A DNA stretch of 64,000 nt. Source: Paroedura picta (taxonomy: Eukaryota; Chordata; Lepidosauria; Squamata; Gekkonidae). The position numbers were made by a program, and so were the translations under genes. Of this stretch, positions 11,002-23,100 are shown piece after piece. The number at the start of each line of letters is the position of its first letter. Position 1 is the first letter of the stretch. The stretch is taken from assembly GCF_049243985.1 (NCBI RefSeq), contig NC_135379.1:29089001-29153000 (forward strand). Direction: 5' to 3'. Below the pieces are notes generated by a model, which was not told the origin of the DNA, ran no database searches, and worked only from the letters and a program-made list of their open reading frames with translations.

Positions 11002-12987
11002 CTAGAAAACAATGGTCATTATTATAACGTCATAAAAATGAACATGTCAAGTAGCAGATTTGGACAAATCAAACAAAGAATGCCAGCTTTAGAAAATGGT
11101 TAAATAAGTAGCTTATTAACCAATCAACACTATGTACTTTTATAGTTCAGGAACTGGGATTATAGTTACTGGAGTCTACCAAGGGCATATCTGTAACCAC
11201 ACCACGGGAGCGGTATAAATAAAACAGTAAGGGTGTCCGGGATGGGGAAGGGTGCCCATTGGCCCCTTCCCCCTGGAGTGACAAGCAGCAGGCCCTCCGC
11301 GTGTCAGTCTGGCGACAAGGGACCAATTGCCAGACCCACCCACTCCCCTCCGTGCGCTGCCTTTGCCCCACTGCTGCCATTGGCCACCGGCCTGCCGACA
11401 AGCCAGGTTGGCGGTGGCCCTCGCCCAGAAGGCGGCGGCGGCGGGGCTTTGGTGCTGGCTTCTTTCCCGCCACCCAAGCCCCAGCCTTGGTTAGGGGGGA
11501 GGAGTGCCCTTCCCCGCCACTCAGGCAACAGGTCGCGAGGAATGTCTGGAACTGGTGGGGGAAAGCCCTTCCCAGGCGGCGGGGAACGGCTGGAGCCTGG
11601 GGGGGGGGGAGCTCTTCCCAGCTCCCCCACCCACACCGCGGACCCTTCCCCCCCTGCCCCGTCCCCTTTCATGGCACCCACCTTCTACCTTCCTTTCTTC
11701 ATTACTCTGTCCCCGTCTCAGACTCTTGCTCTCCCTCTCACTTGTTCTCTTTCTGCCTTTCTTTCTAATTTCCTTCCTTCCTTCTATACAACCACCCACC
11801 CCTTAATCTCCTTTCTCCCTCCCATCCATCCATTTCTCTTCTGCCATTCTTTCTCCCATCGCTTACTCTCCTTTCTCCGCTTCTCTTTCTCTTTCTCTAC
11901 GCCTGCCTACCTTCCCTCCCTGGGGGGGCCCTCCCGCACCCACCCACCGTATTTTTTTTTAACAGTGGGCTTAATTTCTAGTGAGTTTTAAAAATGTCTT
12001 ACTCAGATCTTGCATCTTTACTCTGAGCTGCCACATTAATATAGCAACAGTATCTAAACACCGCCCGCGCCGCCGCGGACTAAATAATTAGTTAAGGGCT
12101 TCTGGGGCGGGATGTGTCCGTGATGAGGAAGGGTCCGGATTGGACCCTTCCTCTGGACAATCGGAGGGACAGAATGATATACAATAATTGTGTGAGTTCG
12201 GTTAGGCTGAGAAGGGAAGTGACTGGCCCATGTTGACTCAACAAAATTCATGGAAAAGAGGCCTTTATTTCCCAGGCCCCCTTCACCATTGTACAATGTT
12301 GGTTCCTGCTCGATTCTTGGTCTTTCATATTCTGTGGGTGTTATTACATTACACAGTACCATCTTTTCCCTTATATTCCCCCAAGAGCACTAAGATATTT
12401 GGATCAACACCTGCTCAGGATCCCTAGCCCAAAGGAAGTTGAAATGGCATTGACTAGGGCCTGGTGGAATATGCTCCCAACGGAGATCAGTTCCACAAGG
12501 CCTGCAAGATGGAGATATATCAACAGGTTTATGGTTGGGGCCTAAAATAACCACCAAGAAATGTTGGCCTCACCGCTGGGGTTAGGGAGGGAGGGAGATG
12601 GAAAGGCATGAATTTGATTTAAAATGTTTTTATAACTTTTGTATGATGTGTTATAATGTCCCCCCTCCCCGAGCAACCCTGGAAGAGCAGGATAAAAATA
12701 TAAAAAATATTATGATGATAAACATCTGCTGTTACGTTCTTTGCCTCACGAATAGGTTCTTAGCTTAGGTATATATTTGAGGTGATTCTGAAAGGATGAT
12801 GCAACAGTTCCATTTTACCTTTGCTTTTGTTGGCTTCTGTGTAGTTAAAGCCTTCAGACTGACCAGTCTTTCGGCCAAATAATCCATGCAGATTCGGACC
12901 AACCTTGTGCTTGCCTCCTTTGTCAACTGTGTGGCATTGTGAACACTTCTGAACAAAGATCTTCTTGCCCTTTTCAACGTCCCCCAT
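10853..12987 (-). CDS. CYCS: Cytochrome c, somatic (two coding exons)
   Basis: Haem electron carrier between complexes III and IV in the mitochondrial intermembrane space; released cytosolic protein triggers the Apaf-1 apoptosome. The coding sequence joins 12987-12819 to 11001-10853 (318 nt, 105 residues plus stop, the normal vertebrate length). Visible marks are the haem-attachment CSQCH at residues 15-19, the axial methionine M81 in PGTKM, the lysine-rich KKKAERADL helix and the C-terminus LKSVTAN. The start MGDVEKGKK is the family's usual start and lies just after a splice acceptor. The intron splits the codon of G57, as in other vertebrate CYCS genes. The intron (11002-12818) holds a Helitron, a second Helitron 5' end and a LINE tail. 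It is intron-bearing with intact splice sites, so it is the parent gene and not a processed copy. Confidence 0.98.
11190..11981 (+). mobile_element. Non-autonomous Helitron in the CYCS intron
   Basis: Begins TCTGTAACCACACC after A, has the family block ATAAATAAAACAGTAAGGG, a GC-rich and pyrimidine-rich interior, and ends TGGGCTTAATTTCTAG before T. Long ORFs inside are composition artefacts. Confidence 0.65.
12053..12175 (+). mobile_element. Helitron 5' end
   Basis: TCTAAACACCGCCCGC, CGCGGACTAAATAATTAG and GGGTCCGGATTGGACCC match the 5' parts of the copies at 11190 and 26480. No 3' end follows. Confidence 0.6.
12430..12730 (+). mobile_element. LINE 3' tail (L2-like)
   Basis: Carries GGTGGAATATGCTCCCAACG and GGCCTGCAAGATGGAG, the end of an L2-like ORF, then a 3' UTR finishing in AATATTATGATGAT. 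It lies in the CYCS intron. Confidence 0.6.
12819..12987 (-). CDS. CYCS: CYCS coding exon 1 (gene exon 2)
   Basis: Codes residues 1-56 plus the first base of G57. The donor after 12819 reads GTAAAA. The acceptor is probably the AG at 12997-12996, which leaves about eight untranslated bases before the ATG at 12987-12985. The ORF continues upstream in frame, but that sequence is intronic. Confidence 0.97.
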
Positions 12988-13384
12988 TGTCAGTACTGAC
13001 GAGGAGGAAAAATATATGAGACATACAGTACATGAATAGAGGTAACAATGTGCACTCATTTGAAAACATCTTTGACATATACAGAAACAGAAAGATACTA
13101 TAATAAACTTTAAAATGAAGTCACTGAAGTCAAGTGTTCCACTTTATATGTTTCACTGTGTATGGGCAAAATTTCCTTGAATAGAGGAAGACCTGTGTTA
13201 GAGCCACCATAAATCTCAAATGCACCTGGCCACACAGGGCAATGGATCAAAGGTTAAAATACCCAGATTAAAATATATTCCCTGTCTTTATGTTCAAGAA
13301 GGTGCAACTGAGTGCAAGGAAAGAGGTAAATTACTTTCTGCTAAAACAACTGTTATGGATTTTCCATCCATCCAACACATCTAA

Positions 13385-13690
13385 TAGGACTCTCAGAAAG
13401 CCCTGTAAGCCCTCTCTTTGTATACTTATGGTGGAACACTCACTCTGCCAAGAGAGAGACCTTAACCAGTTCCGCTGGGCCTGCAAGATAGAGCTGTTCC
13501 ACGAGGCCTATGGTCTATGCAAACTGAGGGCATATCTGCCCTCCAAACCAGTTGGGGGGTCAAACTGAAATATAAACTGTTTTATTGTGTATATATATAT
13601 TACATAGAGTATCATATTTTAATAAATTACCTATCCTGAGTGCTCAGGAAGGGGGGGGGTTTACAAAAATAATGATGATGATTAAATATA
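13385..13690 (+). mobile_element. LINE 3' tail (L2-like)
   Basis: Same type as 12430-12730: GGCCTGCAAGATAGAGCTGT, CACGAGGCCTATGG, then CCTGAGTGCTCAGGAAGG and an AATAATGATGATGAT tail. It lies in CYCS intron 1. Confidence 0.6.
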
Positions 13691-14455
13691 AAGACCATCC
13701 CTCTCCATAAACAGGCTTGGGACAGCTTACAGTGTATTTATTATTAGTACTTATATATATTTGAAATAAAGCTCCAATGATCTCAGTGGAACTTTTAAAA
13801 TAAACACAGACAAGGTTGGGCTTTGACGCAAGGGCCCCGCCAAGCTCATATATACCACTGCAAAAAAACTCTCATCATAAGAGTATCACGTAGCAACCGA
13901 TAAATAGCACAGCCTTGATTCCCGTTTTTAAAGAGTCCCCCGATAAGCTGAGCTTCTGACCTAGCCGTAAGGTTGCATTTCAGGATGCCCTCCCAAGGAG
14001 AAGCCGCCCATCTTTCTTCCGGCCGGCCGGCCTCAGCCCCCAAACACGTGGGCGGCCAGCTCTCAGCCGCCCGACGGCCCTCTGCTCTCCCCATCTCCTC
14101 CTCCAAGGCGGGAAAACCCAGAGCGGAGCCAAGGGGCTGCCTTCCCGTGGGGACCGCTCCCCGCGGACCAGCGAGGCAAGGTCGAAAGCAAGCCGGGCCC
14201 GGCTGCATAAGCGGCCGCTCCGGCCTCCGCGCCAACCGACCGACCTCAGAAGGGCGGACTCCTGAAAGCGGAGAAACCACAGCCTCGCAGAGGAGGAACC
14301 GACGCCAGGCACTTGGCGGGCCTGACCTTGGCCCTTCCTTCTCCGGGCCTGCCCACCACTGAGCCCCCGCTAGCCCCAGAAGGGGAAGTGGCGCCTCGCT
14401 GCCTTCCCGTGGGGCTGGACTCCCGCCCGCGGCCCACCTGAGGCTCCCTCTGTAC

Positions 14456-14950
14456 CTGCCGCGTTCAGTAAGGAAGACGAGAGCGCGCACTCCGACCGGC
14501 TGCAGCTCCCGCCTCTGTCAAATTTCTCGTGTGACTGAAAGCCTCAAGGGCACTGCGAACGCCGGGATAAGGAGCCGGTGTCTCTACAACCAAACTCCCC
14601 CTCACGCAATTAACCGCCTCTCTCGGTGTCAGCCAATCGGACGCCACTATGCGAAGCTGCTATTAGCCAAGCCACATGACTGTCGTCAACGTAGAGCAGC
14701 AAAGGTAGGCTGAGCCACTGGGGGATCTGGGAGTCACCGGCTTCGTCGTGGCGGAATGACGACACACGCAGGAAGAGGGAGGAGGCCGCGCCAACGTAGC
14801 TGCAAGGTCAAGCGTGCTCGAGAAAGCGGGTGGACTTTCTCCTGCCGCGTGATTATGCCATTTCCGGCTGGAAGTGATGCAAAAGGGAATTCCGCCTAGT
14901 ACATGAGGGCGCTGGCGGTCATATCCCCGCAAGATCAGTATTTCAGTCGT
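14456..14950 (-). promoter_or_regulatory. CYCS: CYCS promoter, CpG-rich, with non-coding first exon
   Basis: GC- and CpG-rich DNA about 1.5 kb upstream of the CYCS start codon, where vertebrate CYCS has its untranslated exon 1. A good minus-strand donor (GGCAG/GTACAG) ends a candidate exon at 14456; its 5' edge would be near 14530. A CCAAT box lies at 14633-14637, and ETS-type GGAAGTG near 14870. No TATA box is seen, as expected for a housekeeping gene. The neighbouring 13950-14450 is also GC-rich and would be the start of intron 1. The transcription start is inferred. Confidence 0.7.
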
Positions 14951-15829
14951 GAATAGATTGTAGGAAGAGCTCTAGTCGTCTAGGAAAAGAGTTGTAAGTT
15001 GCTTAGTAATAGGAAAAGAAGCGTCTCCGTTGGCTATTTTTTTAAATAATAGATGCTATGGTTGCAAGCTCTGGGTTGGGAAATACCTTGGGAGCTAGGG
15101 AACAAGGACAGATCTCTGCCCTTTGGAGACAAGTTGTAATTCTAGAAGATCTTCAGCCACCCCTTGAAAGTTGGAAAACCTAAAGTCAAAAGGCTGTGAA
15201 ATGTCGGAAGGAAAATATTTTGGAGTTATAGTGGAAAAGATTGGAACACAAACCTGAAATGGATCACTGAGTGCAAGGCTGATGTCAGCATGCCCTTAGG
15301 TGGTGCACCTCTTTGGGCCCACTGCTGCCAGTATCCCCTGCCCACTCACTTGCTAGCAATCCACCACCAGGCTCCTTGCTGCGCACGATGCCTGGGGCCA
15401 CTGGGGAAAGGTCTGCACTAAACTACGAGCCTGAGCACTGTGGGTGGTTTGTGAGCAAATGGAAAAGATGCATACAGGTGGCAGGAGAGTTTAAATGTCT
15501 GATGGTGGGCAGAGGAATAGACCTGGAACTCTCTACTTGGGACTTATTTGTGAATCCATCCAAAATCATCCAGGATAGTTGAAAAGCACATCCCAAAACA
15601 AAGTTTGGACCACCACATATCATACACCCCTATGATGAGACTTGGCACTCATAGAGGACATATTCTTTCCCTAGCCCAATGTCCAGTTCTTGTGTTGCTC
15701 CAATGTGGGGTTTCCCCTGGGCACTGACACAGGCAGACACTGGGGCTAAGCTGTGGCCAAAGTGTGGCCAGGATAGCTGCAAAGATGTGGAAAACAGAAC
15801 TGTTTAGGAGGGCAGTCTGAAATTTAGTC

Positions 15830-15985
15830 TTTGTTTTGTTCCTTTTATGTTACATTGTTTATTGCATTGATCATCAGTTTTGCCGGTTATAGGAAACATA
15901 CTTTTTTGTGTACTGTTTTATTGCACTATTTTAAAATTTATTATCCTCCTTGTATCTCAGTGAGGCCAGATTATAAATGAGGGAC
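15830..15985 (+). mobile_element. LINE 3' UTR remnant
   Basis: Ends with CTTGTATCTCAGTGAGGCC and AGATTATAAATGAGG, a tail seen on L2/CR1-like elements. No coding part is recognised. Confidence 0.35.
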
Positions 15986-16080
15986 CTCTCCCCCCATCCC
16001 CACTCCCGGCATGGACACAGATTGTGTGTTGGTTTTTTCCCCACTGGATGCTGCTATTAGGAATCTGGAAAACCTTGCTA

Positions 16081-16086
16081 TTTATT
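16081..16086 (-). terminator. SPMIP4: Candidate polyadenylation signal of C7orf31/SPMIP4
   Basis: AATAAA on the minus strand about 315 nt after the stop codon. It is the first canonical hexamer I found downstream, but it could be chance. Confidence 0.4.
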
Positions 16087-16400
16087 GCCATGCTGGAAAA
16101 TCTTGTGGAACTAACAAGAGAGCATGTAGAACTTCCTTAACCTGGAAGTAAGCCCTTGTATACACACACCTCTGTGCACATCCCATAGTCCTGGAGTGCA
16201 GTCTCAGTCCTTGAAGCCTCATTTGATCTCCCAGATGAGAACTGCCTGGGCTGTTTTAGGAGTTGTATGTTTTTAGTCAAGATTAAATAGGAAAACTAGG
16301 ACACAACAATATAGAAAGAAAAGCCAATTCCCAACAATAACTAGATGAACTGGCTTACATTTAATTAACTCCTGTGTTTTATAAATGGTGAGGATGTCCA

Positions 16401-17165
16401 TCAGTGAAAGAAATAGGCATGAAACTCATAGAATTTGTGCCTTCTGCCTTTTTGGTCATGATCTCTGAGGTCTCTGATTCCTCCTCTAGTTAAGTCATAC
16501 AAAGACTTGATTGCATCAGTTTTTGTATAAGAATCCTGAATGTCAAGTAAGTTAGTTTGTGGCCGAGCCACCCCACAGTTAGGAATCCATCCTGGCGTCA
16601 GGCTTCTTGGTGGGGTGTCTTCAGGATCTTCAGGACTAGAAGCAAACTTAAGATCCTGAAGGTTCCCATGCTTTCCATAATTTAGGTCTGTTGAGGCTGG
16701 TTTACTGAGAATGGCAGGATGGTGCCATACTATGTACTTATCTAGATGAGAGGGTTTCAGGTCTTCATAGTAAATTGACTCTGTAGGCTTCAGATCCAAA
16801 TCTGGATCAGGTGGTACTGCAAGCTGCCTTAAATACAGAGAATCTGTTTTCCAAGTATCTGTAATTTTCTGAAATTTATTCCATGGAGATCGCTTCTGTG
16901 CCAAATACGCTTTCCTCCTCTCAGTTCCATTTTCTGTATTTGGACACTGCTGAACAGGAATTGGCAACACTTCCCCACAGCTTAGTACCCCTTCTGAAAA
17001 GCCACGGATAACTGAGTCAGGTGTGTGCTGAAGTGGAGGCATATGAACAATTGAGGATTCCTGCTGTTGAGGGCCTGACAGGAGAGGTCGTCTGTTTTGA
17101 AGTAAGCGTGCGATGCGTCCTTCTAATGGTCTTACTTGAGAATTGTGTGATGGAAACGTTTCTCT
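16401..17165 (-). CDS. SPMIP4: C7orf31/SPMIP4 last coding exon
   Basis: A 765-nt exon, phase 0, coding RETFPSHNSQVRPLEGRIAR through KGRRHKFYEFHAYFFH and a stop at 16401-16403. It carries the best conserved parts of the protein. The acceptor is CTCCTTAG. Confidence 0.94.
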   Translation of the reverse strand, partial: RETFPSHNSQVRPLEGRIARLLQNRRPLLSGPQQQESSIVHMPPLQHTPDSVIRGFSEGVLSCGEVLPIPVQQCPNTENGTERRKAYLAQKRSPWNKFQKITDTWKTDSLYLRQLAVPPDPDLDLKPTESIYYEDLKPSHLDKYIVWHHPAILSKPASTDLNYGKHGNLQDLKFASSPEDPEDTPPRSLTPGWIPNCGVARPQTNLLDIQDSYTKTDAIKSLYDLTRGGIRDLRDHDQKGRRHKFYEFHAYFFH

Positions 17166-20100
17166 CTAAGGAGTAAACAATTGAAAATTGATACCAGCCT
17201 GTAAGTTAACACTTAAACACAACTCTTAATCTGTGGCTACCCACAGAAAGAACATTTGCTGCCATTAGTGACAGGAGGTGGGGACATATGAGATGCTTTG
17301 TCAAAGGTCTATGCAGTGCTTATTACAGGGTGCAATTGATGTGCTTCCTCCTTGCTAAAAGTATTCTTGCACAATTCTGCTACAGTGACTGCATTTAGTG
17401 ATAAGTTATATTTATGAATTAGTAGATCAACTATTTGAGTTCCTTAAGAACTCGCAAGTGTATATCTTCAGGAAGGCTTATTGGATTCTAATTTCCCCAG
17501 TAGATTTAGATCTTCTTTGGTCACCTCAGTTCTTCAGTCTTCCTGAAAATAGTAGCTGGGGGATGTGTTTCTAGAGTGAACACAGAAGCAAACAATTGAG
17601 TTTCTCTGTCATCTCCCAAACTATTTTTAGCAATCTCTTTTTTGTCATCCAAATGCTTCCCTGGATGGTTTCATGCTCCAAATTATCTGTCTGTCTTTGT
17701 TTTAATGCTTTTAGCAACCTGCTTCCCAAAATCTCTTTTTGCATGCCTAGTTATTGACTTGTATTTCTTTTGCCAGAGACTGTTGCCCCTCCTGTTCAAT
17801 TAATTGGAGCAGAACTTCTACTTTTAAAACAGAGTCTCCTTACATTTTATAGCTTCCTTAACTTGCGCTGTGTACCATGTGGGTCTTCTTTTAGTCTCGG
17901 TAGTGCCTTTCTTAACCTGTGGAATACATTCTATCTGGGCTTCAATTAATGTGGTTTTAAATAGCTTCCAAGCATCCTCTAAGGATTTTACTTTTCTTCC
18001 CTTTTCAGCTTCCTTTTAACTGTTCCCTTAATTGTTTTAAAGTTCTCCCCTTTGAATTCAAGTGTTACAGTTTTGGACTTGAAGGCTAATTTTCCATTGA
18101 CATGAACACTGAACTTATACCATTATGTTCTCTGTTCTCTAAAATGCAACAGTCTCTTCTCTCACCAGGTCTTGAGACACACTCAGAACCAAGATCATTA
18201 TCCCTCTTGGTTTGCTCTGTGATCAACTTCATAAGGTTCCTTAGCATGTTCATAGCTAAGTTGGACTTTAGGGACCCTCTAAAGTCTAAACCCTAACTAA
18301 TCTTTCTTCATTAACTGGTCCTGTCTTATTGCTCACTTTCTCTATGACAGTCATTTTTTCATGAAGGAGAAATCAATATAGACAGAGTGAAGCTAACAAC
18401 AGGGCATTTTCATTATACACCAACCTGCCTTTCATGACACAGGAGTGTTCTTGCAAGGCCTTCTTCTGTCCCAAAGCATCATGGAGAGAACAGAGTTTTT
18501 CAAAAGTGGCCATGGAGTAGCCTTTTCTGTTGTGTATGCTGGGCTGGATGCCTATGACACTTCCACTCACTTGGGTCCTGTGATTCCAACAGAGAGAGAC
18601 TTCCTTCAACAAATTAATTTTTTTCTCCATCAGGGGAATCTTTTATCCATCATAAAAATAAATTCATCATTGGAGGATGTCTTTTTTCCTTGAAGAAAGT
18701 CACAGGAGAGGATCTTAGGATCCAACTTGGTGGAGGGACTCATGGGATCTATCCCACATCTTTTGAGCCTCTATGGCCAAATCTTTGCCATATGATATTT
18801 CAGGCACAAGAGTGACTTATGGAAGCAGCCTTTTGCAAATGTGAAATGGAAAATAGATGTGGTAAGGCAAGAATTGTGCTTGGAGTCTTTTTATTGACCT
18901 TTTCATTGCTTTCATTGGCCTGCATGAACAACTTGAGCTCCTACCGCCAATACCAATGTGTAAGGTTGGGTTGACAGGGGTTGCCCTACTTACCAGATCA
19001 ACGTTTATGCCTAGTTCCCCAGTTGCTCTACCAATTGTCTTGACATCATGATCATCCAACAGCAGGGGGTTCATAGAACCTGTGCCTTGAGCAGAATTTG
19101 ACACACATTTAAATAAGTAAAATGCAATCTTATATACATATTTTCAAAAAGTGCCTAAGCAGTTTCTCTAAGCTGTCTATTTCTGAGGAATCAGAATTTG
19201 TGTGATATTTTTTTCAGAAGATATATATACTTGTATCTTGAGGTCTATCACTTCAGTATCTTGAGCTCATTACTTCAGACTTTTTATTAAAAATACATAC
19301 CGTACCTGTGAAGTCACGCTTATAAGAGGATAACCAAAGAGCCTTCTTTACATTTTCCAACATATTGGCAGCTCTAGCTGATATATTAAGTTCTGGAATT
19401 TTGAAAGTAGATTTAGGAAACTCTGGAGCATTTGAATCATATGCTGGGTGGTGTTGCTCAATTCCAGGAAGCTGGAATTTTTAAAAAATGAAAAAATATT
19501 ACTTTATGGATTATAAGAGCATGCTGTATGACAAACAAGCAGTTTTAAAAATTAACTGGAAAATACTCTTAAAGAAAAAGATGCTATGGATATGCTAACT
19601 ACACTTTCTGAGTAAGAGTTTAGAGTTTAAGGATCAATAGAGCTAGCTTGTAGTAGTCAGGAGCACGGACTTCTGATCTGGCAAGCTGGGTTTGAATCCC
19701 TGCTCCCCCACCTGCAGCCAGCTGCATGACCTTGGGCTCGGCTCTCTCAGCCTCACCTTCCTCACAGGGTGTCTGTTGTGGGGAGAAGAAAGGGAAGGCA
19801 ATTGTAAGCCACTTTGAGACTCCTTCTGATAGATAAATGTAGTATATAAGAACCAATTCTTCTTTTTCAGTATGAATAATTAATACCCAGCCACCACAAC
19901 AATTGGTGTACATTATATTGTTGAACAGAACTGAATAACTGATTGAACTGAACAACTCAAATAATTTGTTTCAAATAGCTTTGATTTTCTAATCCAACTG
20001 GCTTAATGTTTTTCTTAATGTTGCCTTTCCTTAATGTTGTAGTACCAGTTACTTACATAAACATGCCCATTTTTGCCTGACCATGCTTTCTTATGCATGT

Positions 20101-23100
20101 CCAGAGGTTTGCTGCCATCTTCATCATACCTGTCAGGTTTACCTGTTAAATGTGATGGAAAACAACTCCAGTTAATAATAATAAACCTTATTGGCATAAC
20201 AATAAGAGGCAAGTACAGCCAAGCAGGGTAAAATTATAATAGAATAAAGGACGCTAATATTATAGACTAAAATACAGTAAAATCAGCTGATTAAAACATC
20301 TGGCTCGATAAACAGCCATTAAAAATTCAGCTACACACGATGTGTGTGTGTAACAACTCCAGTTATTTTATGGATTTGTTTGGCTTAAACTTGAGCTTTT
20401 GTCATGGTGTGCCATCACATGAACATATGGAAGACTTCAAGAATTTATCAAGAGAAGGGTTAGTGTATAACTAGACATGTGTGCTCCCCCTTCAAGGATC
20501 GCTGCCTTGTTGTGGCAAGGGGGCTTGCGTAGTTCAGTGAAGCTATGAGCTATGCCGTGCAGGGCCACCCAAGACGGACAGGTCATAGCTGAGAGCTCTG
20601 ACAAAAGGTGATCCACTGGAGAAGGCAATGGCAAACCACTCCAGTATCTTTGCCATGAAAACTCTATGGACAGTTCCAATAGGCATAACGATATGACGCT
20701 GGAAGATGAGCCCCTCAGGTCGGAAGGTGTCCAATATGCTACTGGGGATGAGCAGACGGCTAGTACGAGTAGCGCCAGAATGAATGAAGCGACTGGGCCA
20801 AAGCCGAAAGGACGCTCAGTTGTGGAAGTAACTGGTGGCGAAAAGACAGTCCGATGCTGTAAAGATTTTTATTCCATAGGAACCTGGAACGTCAGATCCA
20901 TGAATCAAGGCAAGCTGGACGTGGTTAAACAAGAAATGACAAGACTGAACATCGACATTTTAGGAATCAGTGAACTAAAATGGACAGGAATGGGTGAATT
21001 TAATTCAGATGACCATCAGGTATACTACTGTGGACAAGAATCTCGCAGAAGAAATGGAGTAGCCTTCATAATCAATAAGAGAGTAGGAAAAGCAGTCTTG
21101 GGATACAATCCCCAAAATGACAGAATGATCTCAGTTCGAATCCAAGGCAAACCATTCAACATCACAGTGATCCAGGTCTACGCCCCAACCACTGCTGCTG
21201 AAGAGGATGAAGTTGATCAGTTCTATGAAGCCCTACAACACCTTCTAGAAGCAACGCCCAAAAATGATGTGCTTATCATCATGGGGGATTGGAATGCTAA
21301 AGTAGGAAGCCAAAAGATAACCGGGATAACTGGCAAGTTTGGCCTTGGAGTACAAAATGAAGCAGGGCACAGGCTGGTAGAATTTTGTCAAGAGAATACA
21401 ATGGTCATAGCAAACACTCTTTTCCAGCAACCCAAGAGACGACTCTACACATGGACATCACCAGACGGTCAACACAGAAATCAGATTGACTATGTGCTCT
21501 GCAGCCAAAGATGGAAAAGTTCTATCCAGTCAATAAAAACAAGACCAGGAGCTGATTGTGGTTCAGATCATGAGCTTCTTGTTGCAAAATTTAGGCTTAA
21601 ATTGAAGAAAGTAGGGAAAAGCACTAGGCCACTCAGGTATGAACTAAATCATATCCCCGACGAATACACAGTGGAGGTGACAAATAGATTTAAGGAATTA
21701 GATCTGATAGACAGAGTGCCTGAAGAACTATGGACGGAGGTTCGCAACATTGTACAAGAGGTAGCAACTAAAACCATCCCAAAGAAAAAGAAATGCAAGA
21801 AATCAAAATGGCTGTCTGAGGAAGCTTTACAAATAGCTAAGGAGAGAAGGGAAGTGAAAGGCAAGGGAGAAAGAGAAAGATACACCCAATTGAAAGCAGA
21901 ATTCCAGAGAAAAGCTAGAAGAGATAAGAATGCCTTCTTAAATGAACAGTGCAAACAAATAGAAGAAAACAATAGAATGGGGAGGACCAGAGATCTTTTC
22001 AAGAAAATTGGAGATATGAAGAGAACGTTTCATGCAAAGATGGGTATGATAAGGGACCAAAATGGTAGGGACCTCACAGAAGCAGAAGAGATTAAACAAA
22101 GGTGGCAAAATTATACAGAAGAACTATACAAGAGCGAGCTTAACATCCCTGATGACCACAATGGGGTAGTTACTGACCTGGAGCCAGACATCCTGGAATG
22201 TGAAGTCAAATGGGCCTTAGGAAGTCTGAGCAACAATAAAGCTAGTGGTAGTGACAGCATTCCAGTTGAACTATTCAAAAACTTAAAGGACGATGCAGTA
22301 AAAGTGCTACACTCAATATGCCAGCAAATTTGGAAAACTCAACAATGGCCACAGGATTGGAAAAGGTCAGTTTACATTCCAATCCCAAAGAAGGGCAATG
22401 CCAAAGAATGTTCAAACTACCGCACCATTGCACTAATTTCTCATGCTAGCAAAGTTATGCTCAAAATCCTACAAGCTAGGCTCCAGCAATATGTGGACCG
22501 AGAACTTCCAGAAGTACAGGCAGGATTTCGAAGAGGCAGAGGAACTAGAGATCAAATTGCCAACATACGCTGGATCATGGAGAAAGCTAGGGAGTACCAG
22601 AAGAACGTCTACTTCTGCTTCATTGACTATGCTAAAGCCTTTGATTGTGTGGAGCACAACAAATTGTGGCAAGTTCTTAAAGAGATGGGAATACCAGAGC
22701 ATCTTATTTGTCTCTTGAGAAATTTATATGCAGGTCAAGAAGCAACAGTGAGAACTGAACATGGAATCACTGACTGGTTCAAAATTGAGAAAGGAGTTCG
22801 GCAAGGCTGTATACTGTCGCCTTGCCTATTTAACTTGTATGCAGAGCACATCATGAGAAATGCGGGATTAGAGGAGTCACAAATTGGGATCAAGATTGCA
22901 GGGAGAAATATCAACAACCTCAGATATGCAGATGATACCACTCTAATGGCAGAAAGTGAAGAGGAACTAAAGAGCCTGTTGATGCAGGTGAAGGAGGAGA
23001 GTGCGAAAGTTGGCTTGAAACTCAACATCAAGAAAACAAAGATCATGGCATCCGGCCCTCTCAATTCCTGGCAAATAGAAGGGGAAGAAATGGAGATAGT

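Noticed and set aside
11233-11991. 252-codon ORF and overlapping ORFs
   Set aside because: Pyrimidine-rich Helitron interior in the CYCS intron; composition explains the absence of stops.
13846-14490. 214-codon minus ORF and its plus-strand shadow upstream of CYCS
   Set aside because: CpG-rich promoter and intron 1 DNA; Arg/Gly/Pro-rich with no motif, overlapping ORFs on both strands.
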